From: Bosea sp. (in: a-proteobacteria) | GTDB lineage: Bacteria > Pseudomonadota > Alphaproteobacteria > Rhizobiales > Beijerinckiaceae | Assembly: GCA_023910605.1 (NCBI GenBank) | Contig: JAAVVV010000001.1 | Coordinates: 1,602,698 to 1,666,697, forward strand | Direction: 5' to 3' | DNA: 64,000 nt | Part shown: positions 56,336 through 64,000 of the stretch, in pieces | How positions within the stretch are numbered: the first letter of the stretch is position 1 | Layout of the letters: each line of letters begins with the position of its first letter | Position numbers and translations under genes: made by a program | The notes under the pieces: generated by a model | Database searches by the model: none | The model's input: only the letters and a program-made list of their open reading frames with translations | Told to the model about the DNA's origin: nothing

Positions 56336-56590
56336 TAATCTCGCTGGCAGGGCGTTACTCCTGCTATCCCACCGCCTTAAACAAGCAGACTATAGCATAG
56401 GTGGGTCGTTTTTCAGCAACCGCGCGCTTCTACTTTCAGCGCCGCAGCGAGACTGCAAGAATAAGAATATATACCTAGATTTATGTCAAGAATTATCTGA
56501 CACCGATATTTCTTTTCTACATAGGAGTTGCGTGGTACAGTATTCGCTAAGTAGTTGAAATCGCTATGAAAAAAAACAGGAGAGCGTGTT
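56336..56590 (+). other. AT-rich non-coding part of the insertion with new RBS for the glyoxalase gene
   Basis: No gene seen. CCCACC (near 56368) and GGTGGG (near 56400) could pair ahead of GTCGTTTTT as a weak terminator for the 76-aa gene. The far end supplies AGGAGA (about 56579-56584), six bases before the TTG that now starts the glyoxalase gene. Confidence 0.5.
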
Positions 56591-57031
56591 TTGGAATTTC
56601 TGCACACCATGGTGCGCGTGGGCAATCTGGAGGCCGCGCTCGATTTCTATGTGAACAAGCTCGGCCTCGTCGAGGTCCGCCGCATCGATAGGCCAGAGGG
56701 CAAGTACACGCTGGTGTTCCTCGCCGCCCCCGGCGACGCGGCCCGGGCCGCCGAAACGAAAGCGCCCCTGGTCGAACTGACCTACAACTGGGATGAGCAT
56801 GACTACACCGGCGGGCGCAATTTCGGCCATCTCGCCTACCGCGTCGACGACATCTACCAGATCTGCGACCGGCTGATGAAGGCCGGCGTCACCATCAACC
56901 GCCCGCCGCGTGATGGCTACATGGCCTTCGTGCGCTCGCCCGACGGCATCTCCATCGAACTGCTGCAGAAGGGCGAGCCGCTGCAGAAGAGCGAGCCCTG
57001 GGCCTCGATGCCCAACACCGGCAGCTGGTGA
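56591..57031 (+). CDS. gloA: Glyoxalase I / lactoylglutathione lyase family protein (VOC)
   Basis: Converts the methylglyoxal-glutathione hemithioacetal to S-lactoylglutathione. VOC fold with metal ligands in [20 protein letters not shown] (His), [20 protein letters not shown] (Glu), [17 protein letters not shown] (His) and [16 protein letters not shown] (Glu). 146 aa, complete. The start is TTG at 56591 behind an RBS donated by the AT-rich insertion; the ancestral ATG and RBS lie 662 bp upstream. Translation level may therefore differ from relatives. Confidence 0.93.
   Translation: MEFLHTMVRVGNLEAALDFYVNKLGLVEVRRIDRPEGKYTLVFLAAPGDAARAAETKAPLVELTYNWDEHDYTGGRNFGHLAYRVDDIYQICDRLMKAGVTINRPPRDGYMAFVRSPDGISIELLQKGEPLQKSEPWASMPNTGSW
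56592..56607 (+). repeat. 16-bp direct repeat, right copy (att-like)
   Basis: TGGAATTTCTGCACAC, identical to 55930-55945. Here it forms codons 1-6 of the functional glyoxalase gene, whose start is TTG instead of the original ATG. Confidence 0.9.
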
Positions 57032-57049
57032 GGCGCCGGGCCGGCCGGT

Positions 57050-58267
57050 TCAGCGCCGGGGCGGCCTGAGCATCAGGAACAGGCCAAAGGCGATTGACGC
57101 GATGACGCCGCTGGCCGACAGGGCGGCGTCGGTGCCCAGATGCGTCATGGCGAAGGCGAAGAGGAACGGGCTGGCCGCATTGGCGAGGAAGCGCAGGCCC
57201 GTGATCCGCCCCATGAGCGTGCCGTAGCCGGCCGCGCCGAAGAGCTGAAGCGGCACGGTCGCCCGCGCGATCGTCACAAGGCCCTGGGCCGCGCCGTAAA
57301 GCGCGGCGAAGGCAACCGCCGTGCCCAGAGAGGCTGGCAGGGCGAGAAGGATCGCCACCGAAGCCACGAGCGCGCCAAGCGCCACGCGCCCGGTCATCAG
57401 CGGATCGAAGCGGTGGCCGCCGAGCACCTCCACAAAGCGCGCAAGGACCTGCGCCGGCCCCATGACCATCGCGATAAGCGCCGCGGCATGCGGGCTGAAT
57501 CCCTCGTTCTCGATGATCCTGAGCATGTGCACGGGAAAGGCCGAGGTGACGATGCCGGACACCACGATGGCCAGCGCGAACAGGATCAACGCCCGTCGGC
57601 GTTCGTCGCCCAGATGCATCGGCGGCTCGTTGGCCGGCGCCTCCTGCCTCGCTGCATGGCTGGCCGGCATGGCGCGGCGCAGCACCGTGAGGTGGAGCGG
57701 CGCGCACACCAGGAGATGAACGATCGCGAATGCGCCCAGCGTCCAGCGCCAGTCGAAGGCGCCAAGCATCCACTGGGTCAGCGGCCAGAAGATCGTTGAG
57801 GCGAACCCCGCCATCAGCGTGACCAGCGTGATGCCGCGCCGCGCCTCGTGGCGGTAGATCTGGGTCAGCCCGGCGAAGGCCGCCTCATAGACCACGAGGC
57901 AGGTCGCAGCCTCGGTGAGAATCACGGCGACCGAGAAGGCCCAGAAATTCGGCGCGAGCGCGCAGGCGGCGAGGCCGGCCGCTGCCATGACAGAGCCGAA
58001 GCTCATCACCTGCCGCGCGCCGCGCCGGTCGAGCTCGCGCCCGACAATCGGGGCCACCAGCCCGCCCAGCAGCAGCCCGAGCGTGAAGGCGCCGAAGAGC
58101 CAGTCGAGGCCGACCCCGAACTCGCGCGCTATGGCCGGGGCCAGCACGCCATAGGCGTAGTAGAGCGTGCCGTATCCGATCGTCTGGGTCAGGCCCATGG
58201 CGAGGATCGTGCGGTCGTTGAGGCCGCCGGCAATGGCGGACAGGGAGATGCGGGTGACTGCAGTCAT
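57050..58267 (-). CDS. MFS transporter
   Basis: About 405 aa with twelve predicted helices. Typical segments: TIGYGTLYYAYGVLAPAIAR at the start of TM1, LGLLLGGLVAPIVGRELDRR (MFS loop 2-3 signature G-x-x-x-D-R-x-G-like), WPLTQWMLGAFDWRWTLGAF and LGGHRFDPLMTGRVALGALV. Substrate cannot be inferred; the pattern resembles the drug/monocarboxylate-type MFS group. ATG at 58267; the much longer open frame upstream is a shadow of the epimerase gene. Converges with gloA. Confidence 0.9.
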   Translation of the reverse strand: MTAVTRISLSAIAGGLNDRTILAMGLTQTIGYGTLYYAYGVLAPAIAREFGVGLDWLFGAFTLGLLLGGLVAPIVGRELDRRGARQVMSFGSVMAAAGLAACALAPNFWAFSVAVILTEAATCLVVYEAAFAGLTQIYRHEARRGITLVTLMAGFASTIFWPLTQWMLGAFDWRWTLGAFAIVHLLVCAPLHLTVLRRAMPASHAARQEAPANEPPMHLGDERRRALILFALAIVVSGIVTSAFPVHMLRIIENEGFSPHAAALIAMVMGPAQVLARFVEVLGGHRFDPLMTGRVALGALVASVAILLALPASLGTAVAFAALYGAAQGLVTIARATVPLQLFGAAGYGTLMGRITGLRFLANAASPFLFAFAMTHLGTDAALSASGVIASIAFGLFLMLRPPRR

Positions 58268-58381
58268 GGCGTCATGCGCCGCTAGGCTAGCCGCATGATG
58301 GTTTGATGACGATCGCGAGATTGACGCGCCGGCGCGCGGCGCGGAAAGGTGCGCGAGCATGCACCTGGAATGGACCTTCCG

Positions 58382-59422
58382 ATGACACTCACCCTTCTTG
58401 GCAAACTCGTAGACGGCCACCCAATCCGCGAGGTCACCATCCGCTCGGCGGCCGGCGCCTCCGCCACGATCATGGAGTGGGGCGCGGTGGTGCGCGACAT
58501 GAGCGTGCCGGCGGATGGCAAGCCGCAGCGCGTGGTGCTGGGCTTCGAGACGCTGGATCACTACCTCAGGCATTCGCCGCATTTCGGCGCCATCGCCGGG
58601 CGCTTCGCCAACCGCATCGAGGGCGGGCGCTTCACGCTCGACGGCCAGCCGCACCAGCTCAAGCTCAATCAGGATGGGCGCCATTCTCTCCATGGCGGCG
58701 GCGATGGCTTCGGCAAGCGGCCCTGGACCATCCTGCATCATGACGCCGCCTCCGTGACGCTGGCTCTGCTCTCGCCCGATGGTGACCATGGCTATCCCGG
58801 CGCGCTGACGGTGCTGTGCCGCTACACGCTGGCGGAGCCGGCCACGCTGCGCGTCGAACTCACGGCCACCACCGACGCCCCCACGATCGTCAACCTGTGC
58901 CATCACTCCTACTTCAACCTCGACGGCTCGGCCGACATCCTCGACCACGAGCTTGAGCTGCGCGCCAACCTGATGACGCCGGTGGATGGCGACCTGATCC
59001 CCAGCGGGGAAGTCGCCTCCGTCGCCGCAACGCCCTTCGATTTCCGCAAGCCGCGCCCGGTGCGCCGCCTCAATCCGGATGGCTCGCGGCATTGGTACGA
59101 CCACAACTTCATCCTGCGCCGCGACCGCCGCGAGGCCTCCAGCATGCCGGGGCTGGAAGTGGCCCATGCCGCCACGCTGCGCAGCCTGAGAAACGGGCTC
59201 GCCATGCAGGTCTGGACCACCGAGCCCGCCATCCAGCTCTATGACGGCTTCAAGATGGGCACGCCCGTGCCGGGCCTGACCGGCGCGCCCTATGGCGCCG
59301 CCGCAGGGCTGTGCCTGGAGCCGCAACACGTGCCGGACAGCCCCAACCTGCCGCATTTCCCCAGCACCGTGCTGAGGCCCGGCGAGGTCTACCGACAGGT
59401 GACGGAGTATCGGTTCGGGTGA
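58382..59422 (+). CDS. galM: Aldose 1-epimerase (galactose mutarotase)
   Basis: Interconverts alpha and beta anomers of hexoses. Visible: HFGAIAGRFANRIEGGRFTL, the catalytic-site HSLHGGGDGFGKRPW, NLCHHSYFNLDGSADILDHE (active-site His) and CLEPQHVPDSPNLPHFPS with the general-base Glu. 346 aa from ATG 58382; ATG 58370 or GTG 58349 are alternatives. Ends 2 bp from the convergent ABC permease gene, so it is not in that operon but likely serves the same sugar pathway. Confidence 0.93.
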   Translation: MTLTLLGKLVDGHPIREVTIRSAAGASATIMEWGAVVRDMSVPADGKPQRVVLGFETLDHYLRHSPHFGAIAGRFANRIEGGRFTLDGQPHQLKLNQDGRHSLHGGGDGFGKRPWTILHHDAASVTLALLSPDGDHGYPGALTVLCRYTLAEPATLRVELTATTDAPTIVNLCHHSYFNLDGSADILDHELELRANLMTPVDGDLIPSGEVASVAATPFDFRKPRPVRRLNPDGSRHWYDHNFILRRDRREASSMPGLEVAHAATLRSLRNGLAMQVWTTEPAIQLYDGFKMGTPVPGLTGAPYGAAAGLCLEPQHVPDSPNLPHFPSTVLRPGEVYRQVTEYRFG

Positions 59423-59424
59423 GG

Positions 59425-60255
59425 CTACCCCTTCACCCCGCCCGAGGTCAGCCCGCCCACCACGCGCTCCTGGAAGACGGCGATGATGATGCAGATCGGC
59501 ACGATGGCGATGATCAGCGCAGCCGAGATGATCGGCCAGGGGAACGAGAACTCGCCCTGGTAGAGCGTGATGCCGACGGGGAGCGTGCGGCTGGCCACGC
59601 GCGGCGCCAGCGTGAGCGCGAGCAGGAACTCATCCCAGGCATTGACGAAGGCGAGGATGCCGGCGGTGAACACGCCCGGAGCCGTGAGCGGAATCACCAC
59701 ATGCCACAGCGCGCCCAGCCGCGAGCAGCCGTCGATCATGGCCGCGTTCTCGAGGTCGCGCGGAATGTCCTGAAAGAAGGAGATCAGCACCAGCGTGCAC
59801 ACCGGCATGGACAGCACCGCATAGGGGAAGACCAGCGCCCACCAGGTGTTGAGCAATGACAGGTCCCGCATCACCGAGAACAGCGGCACCATCAGCGAGA
59901 TCAGCGGGAACATCGCCACCGCCAGCAGCACAGACAGGATGAGGTTCGGCGCCGGAATCCGCAGCCTGACCAGCGCATAGGCCGCCAGCGCGGACACGAC
60001 CACGCACAGCAGGGTGGACAAGGCGGCCACGACGAAGCTGTTCCACATGAAGAGCATGATCGGCTGGTCGGTGAAGACGCGGGTATAATTGCCAAGCGTC
60101 GGCGCGTCGGGCCAGATCGTGATCGGCAGTCGCATCAACTCGCTCTCGGTCTTGAGCGAGGTGAACAGGATCCAGAGCGCCGGGAAGAAGCCGTTGATGG
60201 CGACGACAGCGCCGGCGATCAGCGTCATCTTGCGAGAAGACGGAAACTTCATCAT
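59425..60255 (-). CDS. Sugar ABC transporter permease (MalG/UgpE type)
   Basis: Six-helix permease, 276 aa. Starts with a membrane helix (LIAGAVVAINGFFPALWILF), and contains the EAA loop (RDLENAAMIDGCSRLGALWH, with the conserved Gly 11 residues after EAA-like ENAA) and VPICIIIAVFQERVVGGLTS, the family C-terminus. Last gene of the four-gene importer operon on the minus strand. Confidence 0.95.
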   Translation of the reverse strand: MMKFPSSRKMTLIAGAVVAINGFFPALWILFTSLKTESELMRLPITIWPDAPTLGNYTRVFTDQPIMLFMWNSFVVAALSTLLCVVVSALAAYALVRLRIPAPNLILSVLLAVAMFPLISLMVPLFSVMRDLSLLNTWWALVFPYAVLSMPVCTLVLISFFQDIPRDLENAAMIDGCSRLGALWHVVIPLTAPGVFTAGILAFVNAWDEFLLALTLAPRVASRTLPVGITLYQGEFSFPWPIISAALIIAIVPICIIIAVFQERVVGGLTSGGVKG

Positions 60256-60289
60256 GGCTGCGGTCCTGTGGTTGCGGGCGCCGGTTCCA

Positions 60290-61195
60290 TCAGTGCCGCC
60301 CGCCGCTGGGGTCGCGCCGCGTGTGGCGCAGATACACCGAGGTCAGGATGGCCGAGACGATGAACATGAGCACCGCCAGCGTCGAGCCATAGCCGAAGTC
60401 GAGGCTGTCGATCGTGGTCTTGTGGATGTACATGGCCAGCGTCTCGGTGGCGTTGCCCGGTCCGCCATCGGTCATGGCCTTGGGGATGTCGAAGGTCTGG
60501 ATCGCGGTGATGGTGCGGAAGATCAGCGCCACGATGATCGCGGGCTTGAGCATCGGCAGGGTGATCTCGATGAACTGGTTCCATTTCGAGGCGCCATCGA
60601 CCTCGGCCGCCTCGTAGAGCGATTTCGGGATGGTCTGCAGCCCCGCGAGCAGCACCAGCGCCGCGAAGCTCGATGTCTTCCAGATGATGGCGACGCAGAT
60701 GGCGAAGAAGGCCGGTCCCTCCTGGGTCAGCCAGTTGACCGGCGAGAGCCCGATCCAGATCAGCGCATTGTTCACGAGGCCCTGCTGGTATTCGAAGAAC
60801 CAGCGGAAGATGAGCCCGGCGAAGACCAGAGGCAGCGCCCAGGGCAGCAGCAGCCCCAGCCTTACAGGCCATTTGACGCGGAAGGGCTGATTGGCCAGCA
60901 GGGCAAGCCCGAGCCCGAGCGCGACCGCGCCCGGCACCGTGACGATGACGTAAAGCACCGTGTGCCAGGTGGCTTCCCAAAGCCGGTGGTCGCCCAGCGC
61001 CGTGACATAGTTCTCGAAGCCGACCCAGGGCCGGGCCATCCAGGGCTCGGTCAGCTTGTTGGTGGTGAAGGACGAGCGGATCAGCGTGGCGATGGGATAG
61101 AGCACCACGCCAGCCAGCAGCAGGAAGGCCGGCGCCAGCAGGGCGATGCCGAGCCGGCGCTCGGCGCGTTCCAGCGAGGAGAGTTTCGGCGTCAT
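60290..61195 (-). CDS. Sugar ABC transporter permease (MalF/UgpA type)
   Basis: 301 aa. Begins with a helix (LGIALLAPAFLLLAGVVLYP), ends with LMFIVSAILTSVYLRHTRRD, and has the EAA motif PKSLYEAAEVDGASKWNQFI followed by ITLPMLKPAII. Partner of the MalG-type permease 34 bp downstream. Sits after the binding-protein gene with a 109-bp gap. Confidence 0.95.
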   Translation of the reverse strand: MTPKLSSLERAERRLGIALLAPAFLLLAGVVLYPIATLIRSSFTTNKLTEPWMARPWVGFENYVTALGDHRLWEATWHTVLYVIVTVPGAVALGLGLALLANQPFRVKWPVRLGLLLPWALPLVFAGLIFRWFFEYQQGLVNNALIWIGLSPVNWLTQEGPAFFAICVAIIWKTSSFAALVLLAGLQTIPKSLYEAAEVDGASKWNQFIEITLPMLKPAIIVALIFRTITAIQTFDIPKAMTDGGPGNATETLAMYIHKTTIDSLDFGYGSTLAVLMFIVSAILTSVYLRHTRRDPSGGRH

Positions 61196-61304
61196 GGGCG
61201 TGCCTCCGTCCTGCGCCCTGGCCCGCGGAGGCGGATGGGATGCGCGTCGCTGCAGGGGCGGGCGGGGGCCAGCGGCCCCGCGCCCTTCAATGTGGTTCAG
61301 GCGG

Positions 61305-62582
61305 TCAGCGAATGACCTGGCTGAGGTCGCGCGTCATGTCCGCGAGCGCCGCGTCGGCGCTCTTCGAGCCGGCGAGGAAGGCGTTCATGTTGGTGCGGAT
61401 GATCTCCGACACGCGCGGATAGGCTGGCGTCACCGGGCGCGAGCGCGCGGTCTGCACCACAGGCAGCGCCTGCGCGAACCAGGGGTTGGCCTTCAGTACG
61501 TCCGGATCGCTGTAGGTCTCTGCAAACACCGGCAGGTGCGATGCGGCAATGGCCTGTGCTTTAGCCACTTCCGGCGAGGACAGATACATCGCGAAATCGA
61601 AGGCTGCTTTCTTGTTCTTCGAGAACGCCGAGACGGCAAGCTGCCAGCCGCCGATGCAGGTTGCGGCCCTGTCGGCCGTAAATCCGGGCAGCGGCACCAC
61701 GCCGACCTTGTCCTTGATCTGGCTGTCGGCATCGTTCTGGGTGCGCTGCCAGACATAACCCCAGTTCATGGCGAACAGGAGATTGCCTGCCTGGAAATTC
61801 TGGCGGATGCGGTCGGTCGGAATTTCGGCGAGGTTCGGCGGCGTCACATTCGCAGCCTTCATGTCAGCCCAGAGCTGGAACGGGCGGCGCGCTTCCGCCG
61901 AGCCGAGGTTGAGTTGGCCCTGCGCGTTGGTGAGCGAGCCTCCGGCCCCCCACATTGGCACAAGATAGGTGCAGACGGTGCCTTCGATCGGCGCGCCCGC
62001 GGTCTGGAAGCCCGAAAGGTTCGGGTTGCCCTCGGCCTTCATGATCTTCTCGGCGCCGGCCTGAAGCTCGGCCCAGGTCTTTGGCGGCTGCACGCCATGC
62101 TTCTCGAGCAGGTCCTTGCGGTAGTAGAGGAACTGCGCATCCGCGAAGTAGGGCAGGGCGATGACGCGGCCGCCCACGATGTTGGCCTCGCGATAGGCGG
62201 GCAGATAGCGCGCCATGATCTTGTCCCTGTCGGCGCCCAGGAACTGGTCGAGCGGCTCGGCCCACTGTGCGGCGGCCCACTGCGCCGGCCGGATCACGTC
62301 GATCAGGATCACGTCGAGCGCGGAATCCTTCGAGGCCAGCACGGTGTTGAGGTATTGCTGCTGCTGCTCGGAGGTGGCGCCGCCGACCTCGACCTCGATC
62401 TTCACGCCGGGCGTGCGCTTCTCGTATTCATCGGCGATCTTGCGCATCACGTCGGGGCGCTGCTGCCCGCCGGTGAAGATGCGCAGGGTCGTCTGCGCCA
62501 TGGCGAGGCTGGACACGCCGACGCTCAGGGCGAAGCCGAGCGTGGCGCCCAGCGACAGGTTCAGGAAAGTCCGCTTCTTCAT
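61305..62582 (-). CDS. Periplasmic sugar-binding protein of an ABC importer
   Basis: Signal peptide (FLNLSLGATLGFALSVGVSS then LAMAQ) and a family-1 solute-binding fold: DEYEKRTPGVKIEVEVGGAT, LDVILIDVIRPAQWAAAQWA, ALPYFADAQFLYYRKDLLEK and TCIGGWQLAVSAFSKNKKAA. 425 aa. Resembles trehalose/maltose-type binding proteins of rhizobia; the actual sugar is unknown. Confidence 0.94.
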   Translation of the reverse strand: MKKRTFLNLSLGATLGFALSVGVSSLAMAQTTLRIFTGGQQRPDVMRKIADEYEKRTPGVKIEVEVGGATSEQQQQYLNTVLASKDSALDVILIDVIRPAQWAAAQWAEPLDQFLGADRDKIMARYLPAYREANIVGGRVIALPYFADAQFLYYRKDLLEKHGVQPPKTWAELQAGAEKIMKAEGNPNLSGFQTAGAPIEGTVCTYLVPMWGAGGSLTNAQGQLNLGSAEARRPFQLWADMKAANVTPPNLAEIPTDRIRQNFQAGNLLFAMNWGYVWQRTQNDADSQIKDKVGVVPLPGFTADRAATCIGGWQLAVSAFSKNKKAAFDFAMYLSSPEVAKAQAIAASHLPVFAETYSDPDVLKANPWFAQALPVVQTARSRPVTPAYPRVSEIIRTNMNAFLAGSKSADAALADMTRDLSQVIR

Positions 62583-62613
62583 GGATTTGTCCTCCCTTGG
62601 ACAGGTTGTGGCT

Positions 62614-63690
62614 TCAGGCGGCGAGCGCCCCGCCGGTTTCAGTGTCGAACAGATGCATGTCGCTGGCGCCCAGCGAGACGGTGACCTCGTCGCCGGGTTT
62701 GACGCCGGACTGCGGCGGAAAGCGGCCCGTGAGCGTGGCGCCGCCGATGCTGAGCAGCGCCAGCGTCTCCGCGCCCAGAGGCTCCAGGATCTCGACCCGC
62801 GCCTTGGCGTTGACGCCGCCGGGCAGGGCGTCGGGCCCCAGCTTCACATGCTCGGGCCTGAAGCCCGCATCATAGCGCGCGCCTGGCCTCAGCCCCGCGC
62901 GCGCCGGCAAGGCGAGCCCCGACGGCATGGCCAGCATCCGGGCGTCAGCGCTCGCGGTGAGCCTTGCGAAGCTCATCGGCGGGGAGCCCATGAAGCCCGC
63001 GACGAACCTGGAGGCCGGCTTGTTGTAGATGTCGTCCGGCGTCGCGAACTGTTCGAGATGGCCCGCGCGCAGCACTGCGATGCGGTCCGCCAGCGTCATC
63101 GCCTCGACCTGGTCATGCGTGACGTAGACGATCGAAGTGCCGAAGCGCTGGTGCAGCTTCTTGATCTCGATGCGCACCTCGGCACGCAGCTGGGCGTCGA
63201 GATTCGACAACGGCTCGTCGAAAAGGAAAACGCGCGGGCGGCGCACGATGGCGCGGCCCATGGCCACGCGCTGGCGCTGCCCGCCCGAGAGCTGCCCCGG
63301 CCTGCGGTCGAGCAGGTGGCCGATCTGCAACACCTCCGACGCTTCCTTGACGCGCTCGGCGATCTCCTGGGGCGCTGCGCCCCGCATCTTCAGCCCGAAG
63401 GCCATGTTGTCGTAGACGCTCTTGTGCGGATAGAGCGCATAATCCTGGAACACCATGGCGATGTCGCGCTCGCGCGGGGCCAGGTCGTTCACCACCGTGC
63501 CGCCGATGTCGATCTCTCCGCCGGTCACGGACTCGAGGCCCGCGATCATGCGCAACAGGGTCGATTTTCCGCAGCCGGACGGGCCGACCAGCACCACGAA
63601 CTCGCCATCGCCGAAGCTCAGGTCAATGCCGTGGATCACCTCGGCCTTGCCGAAAACCTTGCGGACCTTGCGGATGGTCACCGCTGCCAC
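62614..63690 (-). CDS. Sugar ABC transporter ATP-binding protein (UgpC/MalK type)
   Basis: Walker A VGPSGCGKSTLLRMIAGLES, signature LSGGQRQRVAMGRAIVRRPR, Walker B VFLFDEPLSNLDAQLR, H-loop IVYVTHDQVEAMTLADRIAV and a C-terminal TOBE/OB regulatory domain (LGPDALPGGVNAKARVEILE). 358 aa. GTG start at 63690 behind AGGGGAGAG. First gene of the importer operon, divergent from the kinase with 186 bp between them. Confidence 0.96.
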   Translation of the reverse strand: MAAVTIRKVRKVFGKAEVIHGIDLSFGDGEFVVLVGPSGCGKSTLLRMIAGLESVTGGEIDIGGTVVNDLAPRERDIAMVFQDYALYPHKSVYDNMAFGLKMRGAAPQEIAERVKEASEVLQIGHLLDRRPGQLSGGQRQRVAMGRAIVRRPRVFLFDEPLSNLDAQLRAEVRIEIKKLHQRFGTSIVYVTHDQVEAMTLADRIAVLRAGHLEQFATPDDIYNKPASRFVAGFMGSPPMSFARLTASADARMLAMPSGLALPARAGLRPGARYDAGFRPEHVKLGPDALPGGVNAKARVEILEPLGAETLALLSIGGATLTGRFPPQSGVKPGDEVTVSLGASDMHLFDTETGGALAA

Positions 63691-63784
63691 GCGTCTCTCC
63701 CCTGGAATGACTGCCTCTGACGGGCGCCTTCGCCTGATCGTGCCTTGCTGACGTCCGAAACGCCAGAGTTCCCTTTATGCCCAA

Positions 63785-63798
63785 GTCTTATATAAGAC
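63785..63798. promoter_or_regulatory. Perfect 14-bp palindrome in the ABC importer/kinase divergent region
   Basis: GTCTTATATAAGAC is its own reverse complement and is centred about 100 bp upstream of the importer GTG and 85 bp upstream of the kinase ATG. A GntR/FadR-type operator controlling both divergent units is plausible from its symmetry and AT-rich centre. No regulator gene is visible in the window; it may lie beyond the edge. Confidence 0.6.
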
Positions 63799-63876
63799 AC
63801 AAGACCCTTGAGGTTTTCGTGGTCCGGGTCTAAACCGGGCCTTCGGTCCACCCTCGGAGATCCATCAGGTTCAGGC

Positions 63877-64000
63877 ATGGCGAGCGTCCTGTGCGTCGGA
63901 ATTGCGACGCTTGATTACATTTATGGCGTCGAAAGCCTGCCGACCGAGGGCCGGAAGTATCGCGCCGCCGCGCTTGAGGTGCTTGGCGGCGGCATCGCGG
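63877..64000 (+). CDS. PfkB-family carbohydrate kinase (truncated by window edge)
   Basis: Only the first 41 residues are visible: MASVLCVGIATLDYIYGVES then LPTEGRKYRAAALEVLGGGI. This is the N-terminal strand and lid start of a PfkB/ribokinase-fold sugar kinase. The pattern CVGI-x-x-x-D-x-IY-x-VE-x-LPTE-x-x-KY closely resembles sulfofructose kinase YihV and group-B ribokinases. Together with the adjacent importer and an aldose epimerase it suggests a catabolic locus for an aldose or related sugar. Substrate is undetermined. Confidence 0.85.
   Translation, partial: MASVLCVGIATLDYIYGVESLPTEGRKYRAAALEVLGGGIA

Larger units (their letters stand above)
55930..56591 (+). mobile_element. About 660-bp AT-rich insertion at the 5' end of the glyoxalase gene
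   Basis: The first 16-bp repeat (55930-55945) is the original start of the glyoxalase gene, with its own RBS AAGGAG at 55914-55919 and ATG at 55929; that frame now stops after 12 codons. The second copy (56592-56607) continues into the intact gene. The DNA between is far more AT-rich, encodes one 76-aa protein, and holds paired TTGCCA repeats at 11-bp spacing (56077 and 56088) that could be recombinase arm sites. No integrase remains. This looks like a decayed or minimal integrative element, but the class is inferred. Confidence 0.7.

Overview
The window is high-GC, gene-dense chromosomal DNA from an alphaproteobacterium, most likely of the order Hyphomicrobiales (Rhizobiales). The main reasons are the gene order PepSY protein - FeuP/FeuQ-like two-component pair - cycHJKL (ccmI, E, F, H) - degP - second two-component pair - glnE - PAS histidine kinase, and a near-complete RcGTA-type gene transfer agent (GTA) cluster. 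Assignments rest on reading the translated sequence; no database search was possible.

Layout. 1-16.5 kb is metabolic and housekeeping: truncated malic enzyme, a conserved hypothetical, a Tat-exported beta-helix protein, a C15 pyroglutamyl-peptidase-like protein, two tandem DUF900-type alpha/beta-hydrolase lipoproteins, a nitroreductase, methylmalonyl-CoA mutase small and large subunits, a small glycine/methionine-rich protein, a HerA/DUF853 ATPase, an M20 peptidase and a LOG-family protein. 16.7-35.4 kb is the GTA-like cluster: a small-terminase-like ORF, large terminase, portal, membrane protein, prohead protease, capsid, connector, head closure, tail terminator, major tail protein, gp10, tail chaperone, tape measure, DUF2460, DUF2163, NlpC/P60 peptidase, a 1303-aa TIM-barrel baseplate protein and a GH108 muramidase. 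There is no integrase, repressor or replication gene. 35.5-51.3 kb carries signalling, cytochrome c maturation, DegP and GlnE. 51.6-58.3 kb holds pepN, a CDF metal transporter, a glyoxalase-family gene and an MFS transporter. 58.4-64 kb holds an aldose 1-epimerase, a four-gene sugar ABC importer and the start of a divergent PfkB sugar kinase.

The GTA cluster departs from a plain one in several ways. Two tandem -35/-10 pairs with an operator-like dyad and a leader hairpin precede it. An AT-rich two-gene module sits between terminase and portal, and its first gene is split by an IS5-family element. Two antisense trypsin-like secreted proteases sit between capsid and connector. Two near-identical intrinsic terminators lie around the portal segment. 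The DUF2163 hub gene has a one-base frameshift. Together these suggest a GTA that carries cargo and may be partly decaying.

A second notable site is the 5' end of the glyoxalase gene (55.93-56.61 kb). A roughly 660-bp AT-rich insert lies between two 16-bp direct copies of the gene's own start, and supplies a new ribosome binding site and a TTG start. It looks like a decayed or minimal integrative element using a gene 5' end as its attachment site.
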